A stretch of DNA of 64,000 bases from Tritrichomonas musculus. Its lineage: Eukaryota > Parabasalia > Tritrichomonadida > Tritrichomonadidae. Location of the stretch: positions 248,001 to 312,000 of the forward strand of contig JAPFFF010000057.1 of NCBI GenBank assembly GCA_039105265.1. Direction: 5' to 3'. The translations under genes were made by a program, and so were the position numbers. Below the pieces are notes generated by a model, which did no database searches, was not told the DNA's origin, and saw nothing but the letters and a program-made list of their open reading frames with translations. Positions 10,801 to 17,983 of this stretch are shown piece after piece (the first letter of the stretch is position 1; every line of letters begins with the position of its first letter).

Positions 10801-11941
10801 ACTTTTTCTGATCATATTTGGTCGAATGAAAGTTAATTCTGTTCAATTTATTTTGAGAATTTATTAAAAATTTTTCCGATTGATTTAAATGCTCTTGAGA
10901 TCTGTTTAGATGGAAGTAAAAGGTGCTTAATTCATCTTGATTTTGAGAGCAGTTTGATCGTTTTAAAAACAAATAATTTTGCTCTTCTTCCTTTTGTCTA
11001 TCGTCCAATAATTCATGGATGTTGCTTAAGTGACTTTGAAGATTAGAAAGGATTCTGTGAAGAATAACTAATTTCTTCCTGGGCTGATATGAAATAACGG
11101 GAGGTTGAAAAGAATCATCTGAATAATCATCAAAATCTTTTCTTCGTCTTGGCTCAACCGATGAATTTCTATTCAAAAAGTGGTGGCGCTTTGAATGTTT
11201 TTTAGTTGGTTTTTGGTCGTCGTTTTCAAGTAATCTTAATTGAAATCGTAAATTTGGATTTTCTATCGGTTTATTAATCATTTCCTTGATTAATTTAACG
11301 TCTGAATTAATTGAAACGCCGCTTTCATTAAAAAAGTTATTCGCATTAGGGGTTGTTTGGGAAGTTGATGGTTCCGTTTGATTTAATTGTATATTTGAAT
11401 CGTCATTAAAATCGGATTTATCATTTATTTGAGTAGTCGGTACATGATTTGATAAAGATAATTGTCTTTTTTGATTTCGCTTCATTTTATATATGATATA
11501 CTCGATTTCATCAATATATGAATTTAAATTTGATTGGTTTACTTCATTTTCTTGGTTAAAGTCAGAATTATCGCTATTAATGTTTCCGTTTGTAATTTTC
11601 CTATGAATGTGGCCAACAGAATTTGATTTGGCTCTGTGGTTACTTTTCAGTTTGTGGTTTGACCTTCGAATATGTTGCGTGGATCGCTGTTCTTCATATT
11701 TATTTTTTACATCGAATTTATTCTCGGGATTTTGAACTAGAGAACTATTTGATTCTGTATCATAAAAATGATTTAAATGCTTTTCATTAATTTGACGTGG
11801 TATTGTTGAAGAATGGCGACGTCTTGACTTGTGATCGATCTTTATTTTGAGACGCTGACGATTAATAGTTGATCCTTTATTTGTAGTTAATATTGCGTAT
11901 GGAAAATCAGCATCAGATTGCATATCTTGATAATTCTTCAT
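1..11941 (-). CDS. Giant low-complexity repeat protein, 3' end beyond the window
   Basis: One open frame runs leftward from an ATG at 11941-11939 to base 1 without a stop: 3,980 complete codons, with the gene continuing past the edge. An in-frame TAA lies three codons upstream of this ATG, which fixes the start. The protein opens MKNYQDMQSDADFPYA, with no signal peptide or membrane segment visible. It is rich in Ser, Asn, Asp, Glu, Lys, Arg and Gln and is probably largely disordered. The first ~570 residues are mostly non-repetitive, with basic clusters such as KKGKRKRQHS (about residue 490), a possible nuclear signal. Four tandem-repeat families follow at about residues 570-715, 960-1235, 1550-2130 and 3355-3980. 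All periods are multiples of three, and the frame survives dozens of unit changes, which argues for protein-level selection. I do not recognise the family. A structural, cytoskeletal or nuclear scaffold role is only a guess. Plus-strand frames here are shadows. Confidence 0.88.
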   Translation of the reverse strand, partial: MKNYQDMQSDADFPYAILTTNKGSTINRQRLKIKIDHKSRRRHSSTIPRQINEKHLNHFYDTESNSSLVQNPENKFDVKNKYEEQRSTQHIRRSNHKLKSNHRAKSNSVGHIHRKITNGNINSDNSDFNQENEVNQSNLNSYIDEIEYIIYKMKRNQKRQLSLSNHVPTTQINDKSDFNDDSNIQLNQTEPSTSQTTPNANNFFNESGVSINSDVKLIKEMINKPIENPNLRFQLRLLENDDQKPTKKHSKRHHFLNRNSSVEPRRRKDFDDYSDDSFQPPVISYQPRKKLVILHRILSNLQSHLSNIHELLDDRQKEEEQNYLFLKRSNCSQNQDELSTFYFHLNRSQEHLNQSEKFLINSQNKLNRINFHSTKYDQKKLKNSLNESQLILSDALSHLGKSYGHLNELPDISIEKVKSSHKKRTNQNDQFQNDEQANTSRDRKVKINPSDTNSKLQKFFSESQKFLSQSQNYLTENDENKKDEKKGKRKRQHSIDERFSLHDIAIQKEELLSSEFKSESYNQYSSIRSSRHASDREPISYCVRGEQTSERLLNIDDQNSSQEVLSNSIKNRDQDLSENYNSNAEIERQPSSRRRNSVRNNDDQVLSEELNSNVERERQPSSRRRNSTRNNDDQITSQKTFGSSFKKNDQVLSEELNSNAEIERQPSSRRKNSTRNNDDQVLSEELNSNAEIERQPSSRGRNSTRNNDDQITSQKTFGSSFKREGNQNQSEEFDLNANKERNLSSEKLDSIENAERQHPSRKVFGSSTNKKDQISSEKFSSTANKERKISPDRYDDQDDQNNSEERLSQKFGSTANKVIKNPSKEALYSDEDREEMNQSQKGFGASSHNGNKHPSEKILNSSVNRDIRISSQKHNDDENNDDELQSEKELNSSLNKGNRVPSKTTFGSSANRGDRFSPEKLNPDDIEEDEIPSEREIGSSTRNDSIQSSKRKFGSSTNKENRLPSERLNSAEDEDTRQPSKRSLNSSIKNEDRISSEKFNSVENDDIRQPSKRSLNSSIRNKNEIHSENFNSADNEDTRQPSKRSLNSSIRNKNEIPSENFNSADNEDTRQPSKRSLNSSIKNEDRISSEKFNSVENDDIRQPSKRSLNSSIRNKNVIPSENFNSAEDEDTRQPSKRSLNSSIRNKNEIPSENFNSADNEDTRQPSKRSLNSSIKNEDRISSEKFNSVENDDIKQPSKRSLNSSIRNDNKLSSEKELNSSLSKERKVSSRKINPAANEEFSSEKPNQVELNSSTIRDDRNPQESINRRSSERGLYSSTNREIRPSSQKPNSMLDNEEENPSEKGLNSSTNREVRPSSQKPNSTLDNEEENPSEKGLNSSVKQSHDEEDNHDPERTLKSSTNRRKDASETINSEENIESKHPSFNKGKDQTSEKFSSSMKKEGKNQLERSIGSTSNRQVNLPSDKLDSAEDNAEKIPSERRLSSSTNKRQRQESEKFSSTMNNENKQPTERRLSSSINKERRQESEKYDSLNNDDDDYNLTSDLDSSINLAIRQDNDNGFVSSRRRSQRQESENDLVSSIFRSHNQNPENELVSSNRKGKLQEPENEITSSNRRSQRQEPENELVSSKHKSQRQEPEDEIISSNSRRQRQEPEDEFVSSKHRSQRREPEDELASSKHRSQRREPEDELASSKHRSQRQEPEDEFVSSKHRSQRQEPEDELASSKHRSQRREPEDELASSKHRSQRQEPEDEFVSSKHRSQRQEPEDEIISSNSRRQRQEPEDEFVSSKHGSQRQEPEDELASSKHRSQRQEPENELASSKHRSQRQEPEDELASSKHRSQRREPEDELASSKHRSQRQEPEDELASSKHRSQRQEPEDEIISSNRRSQRKEPEDELASSKHRSQRREPEDELASSKHRSQRQEPEDELASSKHRSQRQEPEDEFVSSKHRSQRREPEDELASSKHRSQRQEPEDEFVSSKHRSQRQEPEDEFVSSKHRSQRREPEDELASSKHRSQRQEPEDEFVSSKHRSQRQEPEDELASSKHRSQRQEPEDEFVSSKHRSQRREPEDEFVSSKHRSQRREPEDEFVSSKHRSQRREPEDEFVSSKHRSQRQEPEDELASSKHRSQRQEPEDELASSKHRSQRQEPEDEFVSSKHRSQRQESEDELNSSTLTGDNEERKKNLSSSQGRRQGQEPDKYSSAANDDDRQSSGKLSLSHNSNKQRIHSSGRALRLSVNRLAKLPSKLDSSKNNNDENISSERYNSAAGDKNGQESEKLQSTGDNRQASERGLSSSTRRRRKRSSARLYSSKNNNDRLSSEKVLSSEKGRQQESGRGMSSSTNRRRRQESNRLSSAANDDDRQSSEKLNLSQNINKQNIHSFGRISHSSSRLSQERLSSASARENDQSENELNSTANRSTKFSPDKSGKPSPDKFNSTADKSGKLQSDKGLNSTANKSNKFSPEKSGKLSSDKFSSPEEKSDKLQSDKGLNSSANKSAKLSPGKIQSEKELNSSPDKSGKLSPDRFSSTADKSGKLQSERGISSSTNKPGNISPDRSSSHINNEPNGDELNSASNSEPDHSSNKPLRSSSNRTSWHPRRLCSSTIKRTKNDSTKEPSSSVSKSNRPLSKKPSSTISRRGHQASEEELNLPSDKEITSSKNSFLKEDKHPSENFNDSTNINIKTEEEEDMFDSSDDKKGAIKAAINKHPSEILQSPTNADNLQAHGKMSSSMNKSNNKQNSGIFDPSKNNEENQPPEAFHSTMNEDGYPSEILFNSTVNEDHKIHSDHFNSPRNDDDKHLPNKINSSAHQQPPESFSSTTNRDSKQPSEKLNSSTHKHPSESFSSTIHDESKHQSGKFNSSKHEVKHPSDAIEDNKDAPEKELGSSVNKSSKKFSSSPNKEESHHSEKASVSPNGKKINDLVIPILDLNKKEEDEPHRSEKIETPTTNRTVTFDLDNSEAANKPIKFNSGASKDSEHTSEKFFSIARQESYFNDENYLHLQDSSTSRLHTLLDQENQRERDNVRSLISDDYSNSGYAESLSSEHPSARIKFENTQNGGISRNNSWWISEKSLSENERKLGKRDASISAQSSLGGVIKGSSSKDGSLLDLNVVPNKSEFDSNFKKSSDSRSKSPASEPKLQSQSSAIKRQKSDISNRDVVFDIPVQIENDKQVSFETRNVKISDDPNKKEAKNISDKNSTKESSESSMNNEAKSIKLIKLPSKSLFLSEESVNDKSSKLSRLSSKEFFNERFLRFLSEESVNDKSSKLSRLSSLELLNQKFIPFLSEGSLNDRSDEESKNGKSSNDIGIPSIRSNPLSSDRSRKSEELPNQRPASYGYAKSYKPVKNIPKDLPTGKFDKSCISAKPNHLLSDDLSNDNQENNQSIKSNRSNKLSSEGLNDQSNRSGKQLSNHSMNMIPSNEPVSPSNYPDQQPDENLNDQSNRSGKQLSNHSSNKIPSNYPDQPSEQGLNDQSNRSGKQLSNHSMNRIPSNEQTFPSNYPDQQPDENLNDQSNRSGKQLSNHSMNRIPSNEQTFPSNYPDQQPDENLNDQSNRSGKQLSNHSSNKIPSNYPDQPSEQGLNDQSNRSGKQLSNHSMNRIPSNEQTFPSNYPDQQPDENLIDQSNRSGKQLSNHSSNKIPSNHPDQPSEQGLNDQSNRSGKQLSNHSSNKIPSNYPDQPSEQGLNDQSNRSGKQLSNHSMNRIPSNEQTFPSNYPDQQPDENLNDQSNRSGKQLSNHSSNKIPSNYPDQPSEQGLNDQSNRSGKQLSNHSMNRIPSNEQTFPSNYPDQQPDENLNDQSNRSGKQLSNHSMNRIPSNEQTFPSNYPDQQPDENLNDQSNRSGKQLSNHSSNKIPSNYPDQQPDENLIDQSNRSGKQLSNHSMNRIPSNEQTFPSNYPDQQPDENLNDQSNRSGKQLSNHSSNKIPSNHPDQPSEQGLNDQSNRSGKQLSNHSMNRIPSNEQTFPSNYPDQQPDENLNDQSNRSGKQLSNHSSNKIPSNHPDQPSEQGLNDQSNRSGKQLSNHSMNRIP
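5570..7290 (-). repeat. Repeat family B of the giant gene: 16-residue RS/E-rich units
   Basis: Roughly 35 tandem copies of a 48-bp unit encode SKHRSQRQEPEDELAS or the EFVS variant on the minus strand. A few units carry EIIS or SNSRRQRQ changes. The unit alternates a basic Arg/Ser/His segment with an acidic Glu/Asp segment, so the array is a charge-patterned polyampholyte. Flanking units decay gradually, as expected for an array that grows from its centre. Confidence 0.93.
8240..9060 (-). repeat. Repeat family C of the giant gene: 31-residue units
   Basis: About nine copies of a 93-bp unit encode a 31-residue module on the minus strand containing QPSKRSLNSSIRN, then an acidic/Asn stretch such as ENFNSADNEDTR. 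Two subtypes alternate: NKNEIPSENFNSAD and NEDRISSEKFNSVEN. This suggests a higher-order two-unit duplication. Confidence 0.85.
9780..10230 (-). repeat. Repeat family D of the giant gene: RQPSSRR units
   Basis: Four to five units on the minus strand contain ERQPSSRRRNSTRNNDDQ followed by VLSEELNSN. Some are interrupted by an ITSQKTFGSSFK segment. Periods vary but remain in frame. This is the most N-terminal repeat block of the giant protein. Confidence 0.8.
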
Positions 11942-11974
11942 TTTAATTTACAACTTCTAACGATTTTTTTTTTC

Positions 11975-11979
11975 AATGA
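11975..11979 (-). promoter_or_regulatory. Candidate initiator (TCATT) of the giant gene
   Basis: TCATT on the minus strand matches the trichomonad initiator TCA(+1)Y(T/A) and lies about 36 nt upstream of the ATG at 11941. The motif is short and the region AT-rich, so this rests mainly on position. Confidence 0.4.
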
Positions 11980-13849
11980 TTTATTTTTAAAAAGTTCAAC
12001 CAGAAATTTTTCTTTTGAATTTTCTTTTTTTAGTTTTTATCATTTAATTATTTGTATTATTTTATTTTAGATAGTCTAAATTTTCATTATTTTCTTCAGA
12101 TTGATGATTGGCCATAGAATTAATTCAAATTTTTCAATTACTTAAAATTCAATAATTGAAAATTGATAATGCATAAATATCGGAGATAACATTTTGACTA
12201 AATAGAAAAATAAATTTCAATTTTCAATTGTATATCCTAATTTTTCAATGATATAAAAAATAAACTGATTGAGAATAATTTTATATTATATCTTGGAATT
12301 TTTTTAATATATATGTAAGTACTTTAAAATTTATTAAATTATATATTTTTTATATCAATGCAAAAAAAAAGTATATCAAAATAATAAAGGAATCAATTAA
12401 AAGGATAGAATTGTTTTTAAGCACTTTTCCGAAAATTTTCATTCAATTTTGAAAGGCTTTTGAAAATGAACAAAATAAAAATATAGCGAATTAAAAACAT
12501 TCTATCATTATTATTTTTATTAACATAACAATTATTCTTATCTTTATTTGATTTTTTATAAGTAAATAATCCATTATGTATCAAATGTTTCATTAGATTA
12601 TTATATTTAAAAACAATGTTTTAACAGCACTACATGAACTGTTTGATGATTGTTAAATACGCATTTTCTTTAATGAGTCAAATAATTCGTTAAGGAAATA
12701 ATATAACGATTCCATTGTTATAATGAAATTATTTGGAATGATAAAAGCTTATTTACCGATAAAATAGGGGAAAAAATATTTTCATTATAACAATTTATTT
12801 CTTTAGTCATTATACTGATAAAAGATTATGAAAGTGGAAAATATGTATAACTCATACTGGAGCATAAATGAAATTATTTCATATTTAATATGTAATTACC
12901 TGGAATATGTAAGCAAAGAAAAGATAAAAAAAACGTGATAAAACGCGAAAGTTTCAAAAAAACGTATTTTAAAAAATTCAGCTATTTTTATACAAATATG
13001 CTATTTATATGAATTACAAATTTGTTATTATATAAATGTTACATTTATAATATTATATTTAAGATAAAAATCTACTTTTTCAAATTTTTTTGTAAGATAA
13101 TGGTATTTTTATAATGATCGTTATGCTCTCAATTTTATTTTCTTTATTCGCCTTCGAGACTTAATCATTTTATGGTGCTTTAATTTATTCATAGGAGATA
13201 AAACAAATATGTGAAAATCTGACCAATTGACACATAAGATCTTGGATGATTATTTTCTATGAATTTCATAACTTTTTGAATGCTTTCATTGAATTGCGTG
13301 AATTTTTTTAAACATTTTTAAATTAACATTGATTGATTATAAATAAAATAAAATAATTATTCATATATTACTTATTAGTTAAAACTCTTTATTTTTGTTT
13401 TTCTTTAATTTTTATTTGAGAAAAATGTAGATAATATTTAAAAATGCAATGTTTTGCAATTATCTTTGGAATATATGCTAAAAATTTTAATTATTTTACA
13501 GTACTAATTTTTATATATGATGTGTAATAATATACATAACTCGCTAACATTTTGGAAGAAAATAGTTTGGTTTTATTACGTTTGATAAAAATTTCAAAAT
13601 AGCCGCTTAGTTCATCGTTGAAGCTAGGTAATAACCGCACGATGCGGCATACAAATTTGTTAAACAAGTAGATTCATCGTTGAAGCTAGGTAATAAAGTG
13701 AAAAATCGTCAAGATAGAGCCTTATTAAAAAAAAAGCTATGTACGATAAAAATCCTTTCAAAAAAATTGAATTAAAATTTCGAAATTTTGCTTATTTTCA
13801 AATCTCTCATAAAAATTGCAACATTACTGTGGATTTCTCAAAATCTTAA
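11980..13849. other. Intergenic, AT-rich, no gene seen
   Basis: No convincing reading frame on either strand. Two structures are visible. A perfect 15-bp inverted repeat (12714-12728 and 12780-12794, arm ATTGTTATAATGAAA) encloses 51 bp and might be a tiny MITE, although no target duplication is clear. A 24-bp direct repeat (13611-13634 and 13673-13696) contains GAAGCTAGGTAATAA. Confidence 0.7.
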
Positions 13850-13965
13850 TGGCGGACTGAGGTAATGATGGTATGAGATCAATAGTGTTCTGAAGTAATG
13901 GCGGACTGAGGTAATGGCGGAATGAAGCAATTGTGTTCTGAAGTAATATTGTTCTGAGGTAATGG
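13850..13965. repeat. 16-bp minisatellite beside a decayed mariner
   Basis: About seven imperfect 16-17-bp units, each ending in a form of TGAGGTAA or TGAAGTAA (for example TGGCGGACTGAGGTAA), directly abut the start of the mariner-like transposase remnant. Some units read GTTCTGAAGTAA. The array may be subterminal sequence of the element or a separate minisatellite. Confidence 0.7.
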
Positions 13966-14707
13966 TTCTGTATTTAAATGATGGTCAATTTAAATGGTAC
14001 AGGAAAGACGAATTCCAAGATAACATTTTCCAAGACAAAACAAAGTTCACAGCAGGAATTATGGTTTTTGTAATGATCGGTGTTGACTATAAGAGTAAAC
14101 TCGTTATATCAACAAATTCAATCAATGATATACAAAATAAAGAAAACATTAAACAAAGCGGAAAGTGTGCTGATCTTGAGGCAAAATATGGAAAAGGTCA
14201 ATACCTTTTTGTTCAGGACGGAGCACCTGCTCACAAAAGCTTTTGTACAGCACTTCATTTGAAAAAAAAATTTGTTCATACTTAAAAGTATGGCCCTCCA
14301 ACAGTCCCGATCTTAATCCAATCGAGCACCTGTGGGGGGCCATGAAGCGCATTTTAAAAACGATGAAAATCAATTCAAAAATTGAATTAATGCAAAAAGT
14401 CAATAAAATTTGGGAAGCTTCTCCGCAGAGTTCGATCAGCAGTTTAGTACTCAGCTTGCATGGAAGATTGAGAATGATAATTTCGGATAATGGTCAATCA
14501 ATTTCAGATAAATTAAGAAGCGGAATTTATAAAGCTCCTCAAATTGTTCTCCCATATCGAAATGATCTTTTGGGTTTCAATGATTTAGTTTGTTTGAACT
14601 ACTCCGATGTTGATGATCAACCAGTTGAGTTCACTTCAAAAAGGAAATTTAATGATGATGAAGATATTTTACTAAAAAGTCTGGTTGACATACATGGAAG
14701 GAAGTGA
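13962..14707 (+). pseudogene. Mariner/Tc1-like transposase remnant with a Myb-like tail
   Basis: Two overlapping plus-strand frames encode the C-terminal half of a DDE transposase. The first (13962-14285) contains YLFVQDGAPAHKS, the second catalytic Asp region. The second (from about 14265) continues with WPSNSPDLNPIEHLWGAMKR, the third catalytic acidic residue, and then a typical SLHGRLRMIISDNG segment. The frames switch at a run of nine A near 14262, so one frameshift separates them. The helix-turn-helix N-terminus and first catalytic Asp are missing. After the transposase the same frame runs about 60 more residues and ends KRKFNDDEDILLKSLVDIHGRK, split here as KRKFNDDEDI and LLKSLVDIHGRK. 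This resembles the start of a Myb repeat. It stops at a TGA where Myb repeats usually have Trp, and KLLSEFL follows the stop. It is a non-functional relic; whether the Myb part belongs to the transposon is open. Confidence 0.8.
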
Positions 14708-15588
14708 AAATTATTGTCAGAATTTTTATAGATTGAACAAAAAGCACTTGAAATAAATAAACCATTCTATAGAGAAGTCAGAAATAGTTTGAAAAGCTAT
14801 TAAATAAGTTCAAAAGAAGGTGGAATATGGTTTTTGAGCTACATATTAACTCTTGAAGGAATTAAAGACATAAGTGAAAGGAAAGATGGAAGGGAATATT
14901 AAGTGATTTTCGGTTTCATTATGAACCAAATACATCTGATAAAGACGAATCTCCACACTGAATTTATAAATAAATTTATTGTGCATATTTTTCCTGAACA
15001 TATAAGCATTGATTTGAACCTTAATCTATACAAAATATTTTCAGGTATTAGAGTAAAAGCTGAAAATTCATCTGTTAGTAGATTAAAATGCACTTTCTGA
15101 TCTTTCTTCATTCCTTCAGTGGTGCAAATTACACGTTTTTTTTGTCGAAAAAACTATTTCATAGAAGTTGTAGACAAGGTCGAGATGAATATCTACCATA
15201 ACTTTTTTTAAAGCCGAAAAATAATTTGCATTTGTTTTTTTGTTAATGATGTTCTTATAGGGTGGCCGATAAGTTCGTGAATTTTTCATAACTCAATGAA
15301 TATCAAAGCCACCAAAATAATATTAATACTATAAAAGCCTTATGACTTGTGTCAATGTTTAAATAAAATAAAATTAATATTAAATGACTACTTTTCAAAT
15401 AATTTGATTTCAAAAACAACGTGTCTTAATTTTTGTCATAAAAAAATGGAGTACCTTATGAAAATAGAACATAAGTTCATTGATTATAAATAGATATTGA
15501 AACTTTATTATTAAATATATAGTTGATATTTAATATCATATTAATATAAAAACAATAATAAAAATTTCTTTTCTTAGTATGATAAAAT
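14708..15588. other. Decayed sequence with a possible mariner terminus
   Basis: No intact gene. Short open stretches at 14899-15111 on both strands are not recognisable. At about 15257 the sequence TAGGGTGGCCGATAAGTTC resembles mariner inverted-repeat ends (compare the GGCTGATAAGTC core of Himar-type ends). Its orientation points rightward, and I found no partner end in the window. Confidence 0.45.
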
Positions 15589-16412
15589 GTCCTTTACTTT
15601 TGATTTTTCAACCTATTCTTGCAATTGTACCTTTTCAATTTGCTCAACTCCAGAAAATAGAGATGAGAAGTATTATTTCGTTGTAAGAATTGATTCCTCA
15701 TTAAAATTTGAACACCAAAACAATCAACCAAATCCAAGAGTTTATACTTATTTTTAATTGTCTGATGATATAAAAACTAGAATCCAAATATTTCATGATA
15801 CAGGAGTTAAACCAACTCAATTTCAAAAGATTTTATTGAAAATGAACATAGAAAACATATCCACACTACAGATTCAATCAGTCATAGAAAAAGAAACAAT
15901 TAAAACATTCAACTTGCAGTCAGAAGAATTGGGGCATTGCATGAAATCAAAAGGTGGCATTACTCATTATTTAGATTTACCTTCAGATGATGGCATAACT
16001 ACCGGAATTGCTGTGTTAACGATACATAAGGAAGAGCATTTTTGTAGATGACATTCACTCAGCTCTTAAAATGAAGTGGGAAATAATACCATTAACCTTG
16101 ATTACCAATATAACATGTGGTGGAATACTATATGCTGCAATTGTAAACGAACAAGTAATAGAATGGATGTTGCAAAAATTAACAGGTTAAGAAGAGTTTA
16201 GAAAATCAATGCAAACATTCATCACTGATGAGGATCACTCTTTTATGAGTGCAATAAAACCTTGGTTAAAAGAAGTTAACAGTATTACAAATTTAAATAA
16301 TCATATCAACGTTAATCATGTACTTTGCTCTTTGCATAAAAGCAGAAACTTTGCTAAAAAGTTGCATAAGTATGGCCTCTATAAAGCTAATAGAGAAGTT
16401 GCTGAAGAATAA
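15589..16412 (+). pseudogene. MULE-type transposase fragment
   Basis: From an ATG at 15589 the plus strand reads MSFTFDFSTYSCNCTFS, then a Cys-rich FAR1-like stretch ending KFEHQNNQPNPR, as in the N-terminal DNA-binding part of MULE transposases. An in-frame stop near 15755 is followed by the same frame (15758-16051). After further breaks, 16209-16412 reads MQTFITDEDHSFMSAIKPW and NHVLCSLHKSRNFAKKL. These match the second catalytic Asp region and the C-x2-H element of the MULE core. The catalytic Glu region and SWIM finger are absent, so the 3' part is lost. It differs in sequence from the intact MULE at 23814-28319 and represents another lineage. I could not identify its inverted repeats. 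Confidence 0.7.
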
Positions 16413-17208
16413 TCAAGGTTAATGGTATTATTTTCATCATTTTTCATCATTTTCTTGAATATTTTCAATTGTTTTGCAAAGAAAGTAATACCATCGATTT
16501 TTAATTGAATTAGCGATAAATCTATCGTTTCGTATAAATAACAACGAAAATCGTATCGTTCTGTAAAAATAGCAACAGAGCCATTTTTTTTTTTTTTATA
16601 AAAAACAAGTTAAAAATAACAAAAATGCATAAAAACATAAAAATAAAAAGATTTAAATAGTTTATTATATGCAAATAGTATAAATGATGGTAAAATTGAA
16701 ATAGAATAAGGATTTTTTTTGGTAATTTTTCCCCCATAACTTCGAAGAATTTGCACGCAAACGACGTATAATTATGATTTTAAACAGATATTTAAACAGA
16801 TATTTAAACAGATATATGATTACAGATGTAATAATTTCATCATCATATCAATCTAGTCTTATTGTTGCCATTTTTTTGTTCCAATTTTTTTAACTAATTC
16901 TATTATTTTATCATCTTCATTTTTTGTGAAATGAATTCTTAAACTACATTTCAAAAATCGGTAATAGTTTTCTATTATTCATATAACTTTTTTCATTTAA
17001 TTTTAATTTTATCGTTATTCATTCTCTCAAAAGACATCGCATAAAATTCATCAAAATTATTTAATAATTATTTTTTTTATTACGCCTTTCATAACCAATA
17101 AATACAATATATTTAGAATATATAGTTTATCTATTAAATACCTTTATATAATGTATAAACACTATTCTCATTCTTTTTATTTTTAATAAATTATTTTAAA
17201 AGAAACAA
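16413..17208. other. Intergenic, no gene seen
   Basis: AT-rich spacer between the MULE fragment and the tRNA. It contains a short inverted repeat around AATGGTATTATTTTC (about 16417-16431) and its complement (16483-16496), and three copies of a 12-bp unit TAAACAGATATT at 16781-16816. The minus-strand open stretch at 16522-16737 is low-complexity and not supported as a gene. Confidence 0.65.
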
Positions 17209-17281
17209 GGTCTCATAGCTCAGTCGGTAGAGCGTTGTGCTGATAACGCAAAGGTCTAGGGTTCGAGTCCCTGTGGGACCA
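17209..17281 (+). tRNA. tRNA-Ile (anticodon GAU)
   Basis: A complete 73-nt cloverleaf. The acceptor stem GGTCTCA pairs with TGGGACC (one G-T), then D arm GCTC/GAGC, anticodon stem TTGTG/CGCAA with loop CTGATAA, variable loop AGGTC, and T arm TAGGG/CCCTG with loop TTCGAGT. The anticodon is GAT, reading ATC/ATT for isoleucine. There is no intron and CCA is not encoded; the discriminator is A. Internal Pol III box A (TAGCTCAGTCGG) and box B (GGTTCGAGTCC) are good matches, and a T run directly after the gene (17282-17287) is the Pol III terminator. The body resembles eukaryotic tRNA-Ile, but those normally carry AAU at the anticodon, so GAU is unusual. Confidence 0.95.
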
Positions 17282-17287
17282 TTTTTT
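17282..17287 (+). terminator. Pol III terminator after tRNA-Ile
   Basis: A run of six T starts right after the discriminator base of the tRNA, the usual RNA polymerase III stop signal. Confidence 0.8.
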
Positions 17288-17983
17288 CTTCAATCAAAAT
17301 CTTTTATTTTTAATCAAATACAAAATCATTTTTTCCTTCAAATATATATAAAAACACTTTAATACTAATCATTTTGCACATTATCTTGATTGACCTCGAC
17401 TTTAAGCCTAACGAACATTTCTACTCAATTCTTTTATAACTTTTGTGAATATAAAAACTACGCCCATCGAGAAGATTTATAAATAATCATAATATAATAC
17501 TATACAATATAATTTAATTCTAATATAAAATAATCATCCCCATAAAATTAATATTATTGCTAGATATTTATGTTTTCTATTATTTTTTTGCTAAAATACA
17601 TTTATCTCATTTATTTTATAATATTATATATATATTAATTAGAAATTATATCATTAATTCTATTTAGAATATGATAAAATAAATAAATAATCAATATTGT
17701 TTCAATTTCAAAATATGTAAAATATGTAAAATTTTTTGACATATGAACTTTCAAATAGTGCGATACAGATATATAATATACATAATAAATTATATACTTT
17801 ATTTTATTAAAAAAATCATAAGGCTTACGAATTATTTTTTGAAAAATCAATCTTTTTTTATAACAAAAAATACGTTATTTTAGTTCTCGCACTTTTTTTT
17901 GAATACTAATTTCCAATTTTATTTCTAAAAACATTAATAATAATAATAATTTTTATTTTTTTAAATAAAACAAAAAATCAAGA
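17288..17983. other. Intergenic, no gene seen
   Basis: AT-rich spacer between the tRNA and the 3' end of the ubiquitin-like gene. A 71-codon minus-strand open stretch at 17635-17850 is rich in Ile, Tyr and Phe, as random AT-rich sequence would be, and was not accepted. Confidence 0.6.
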
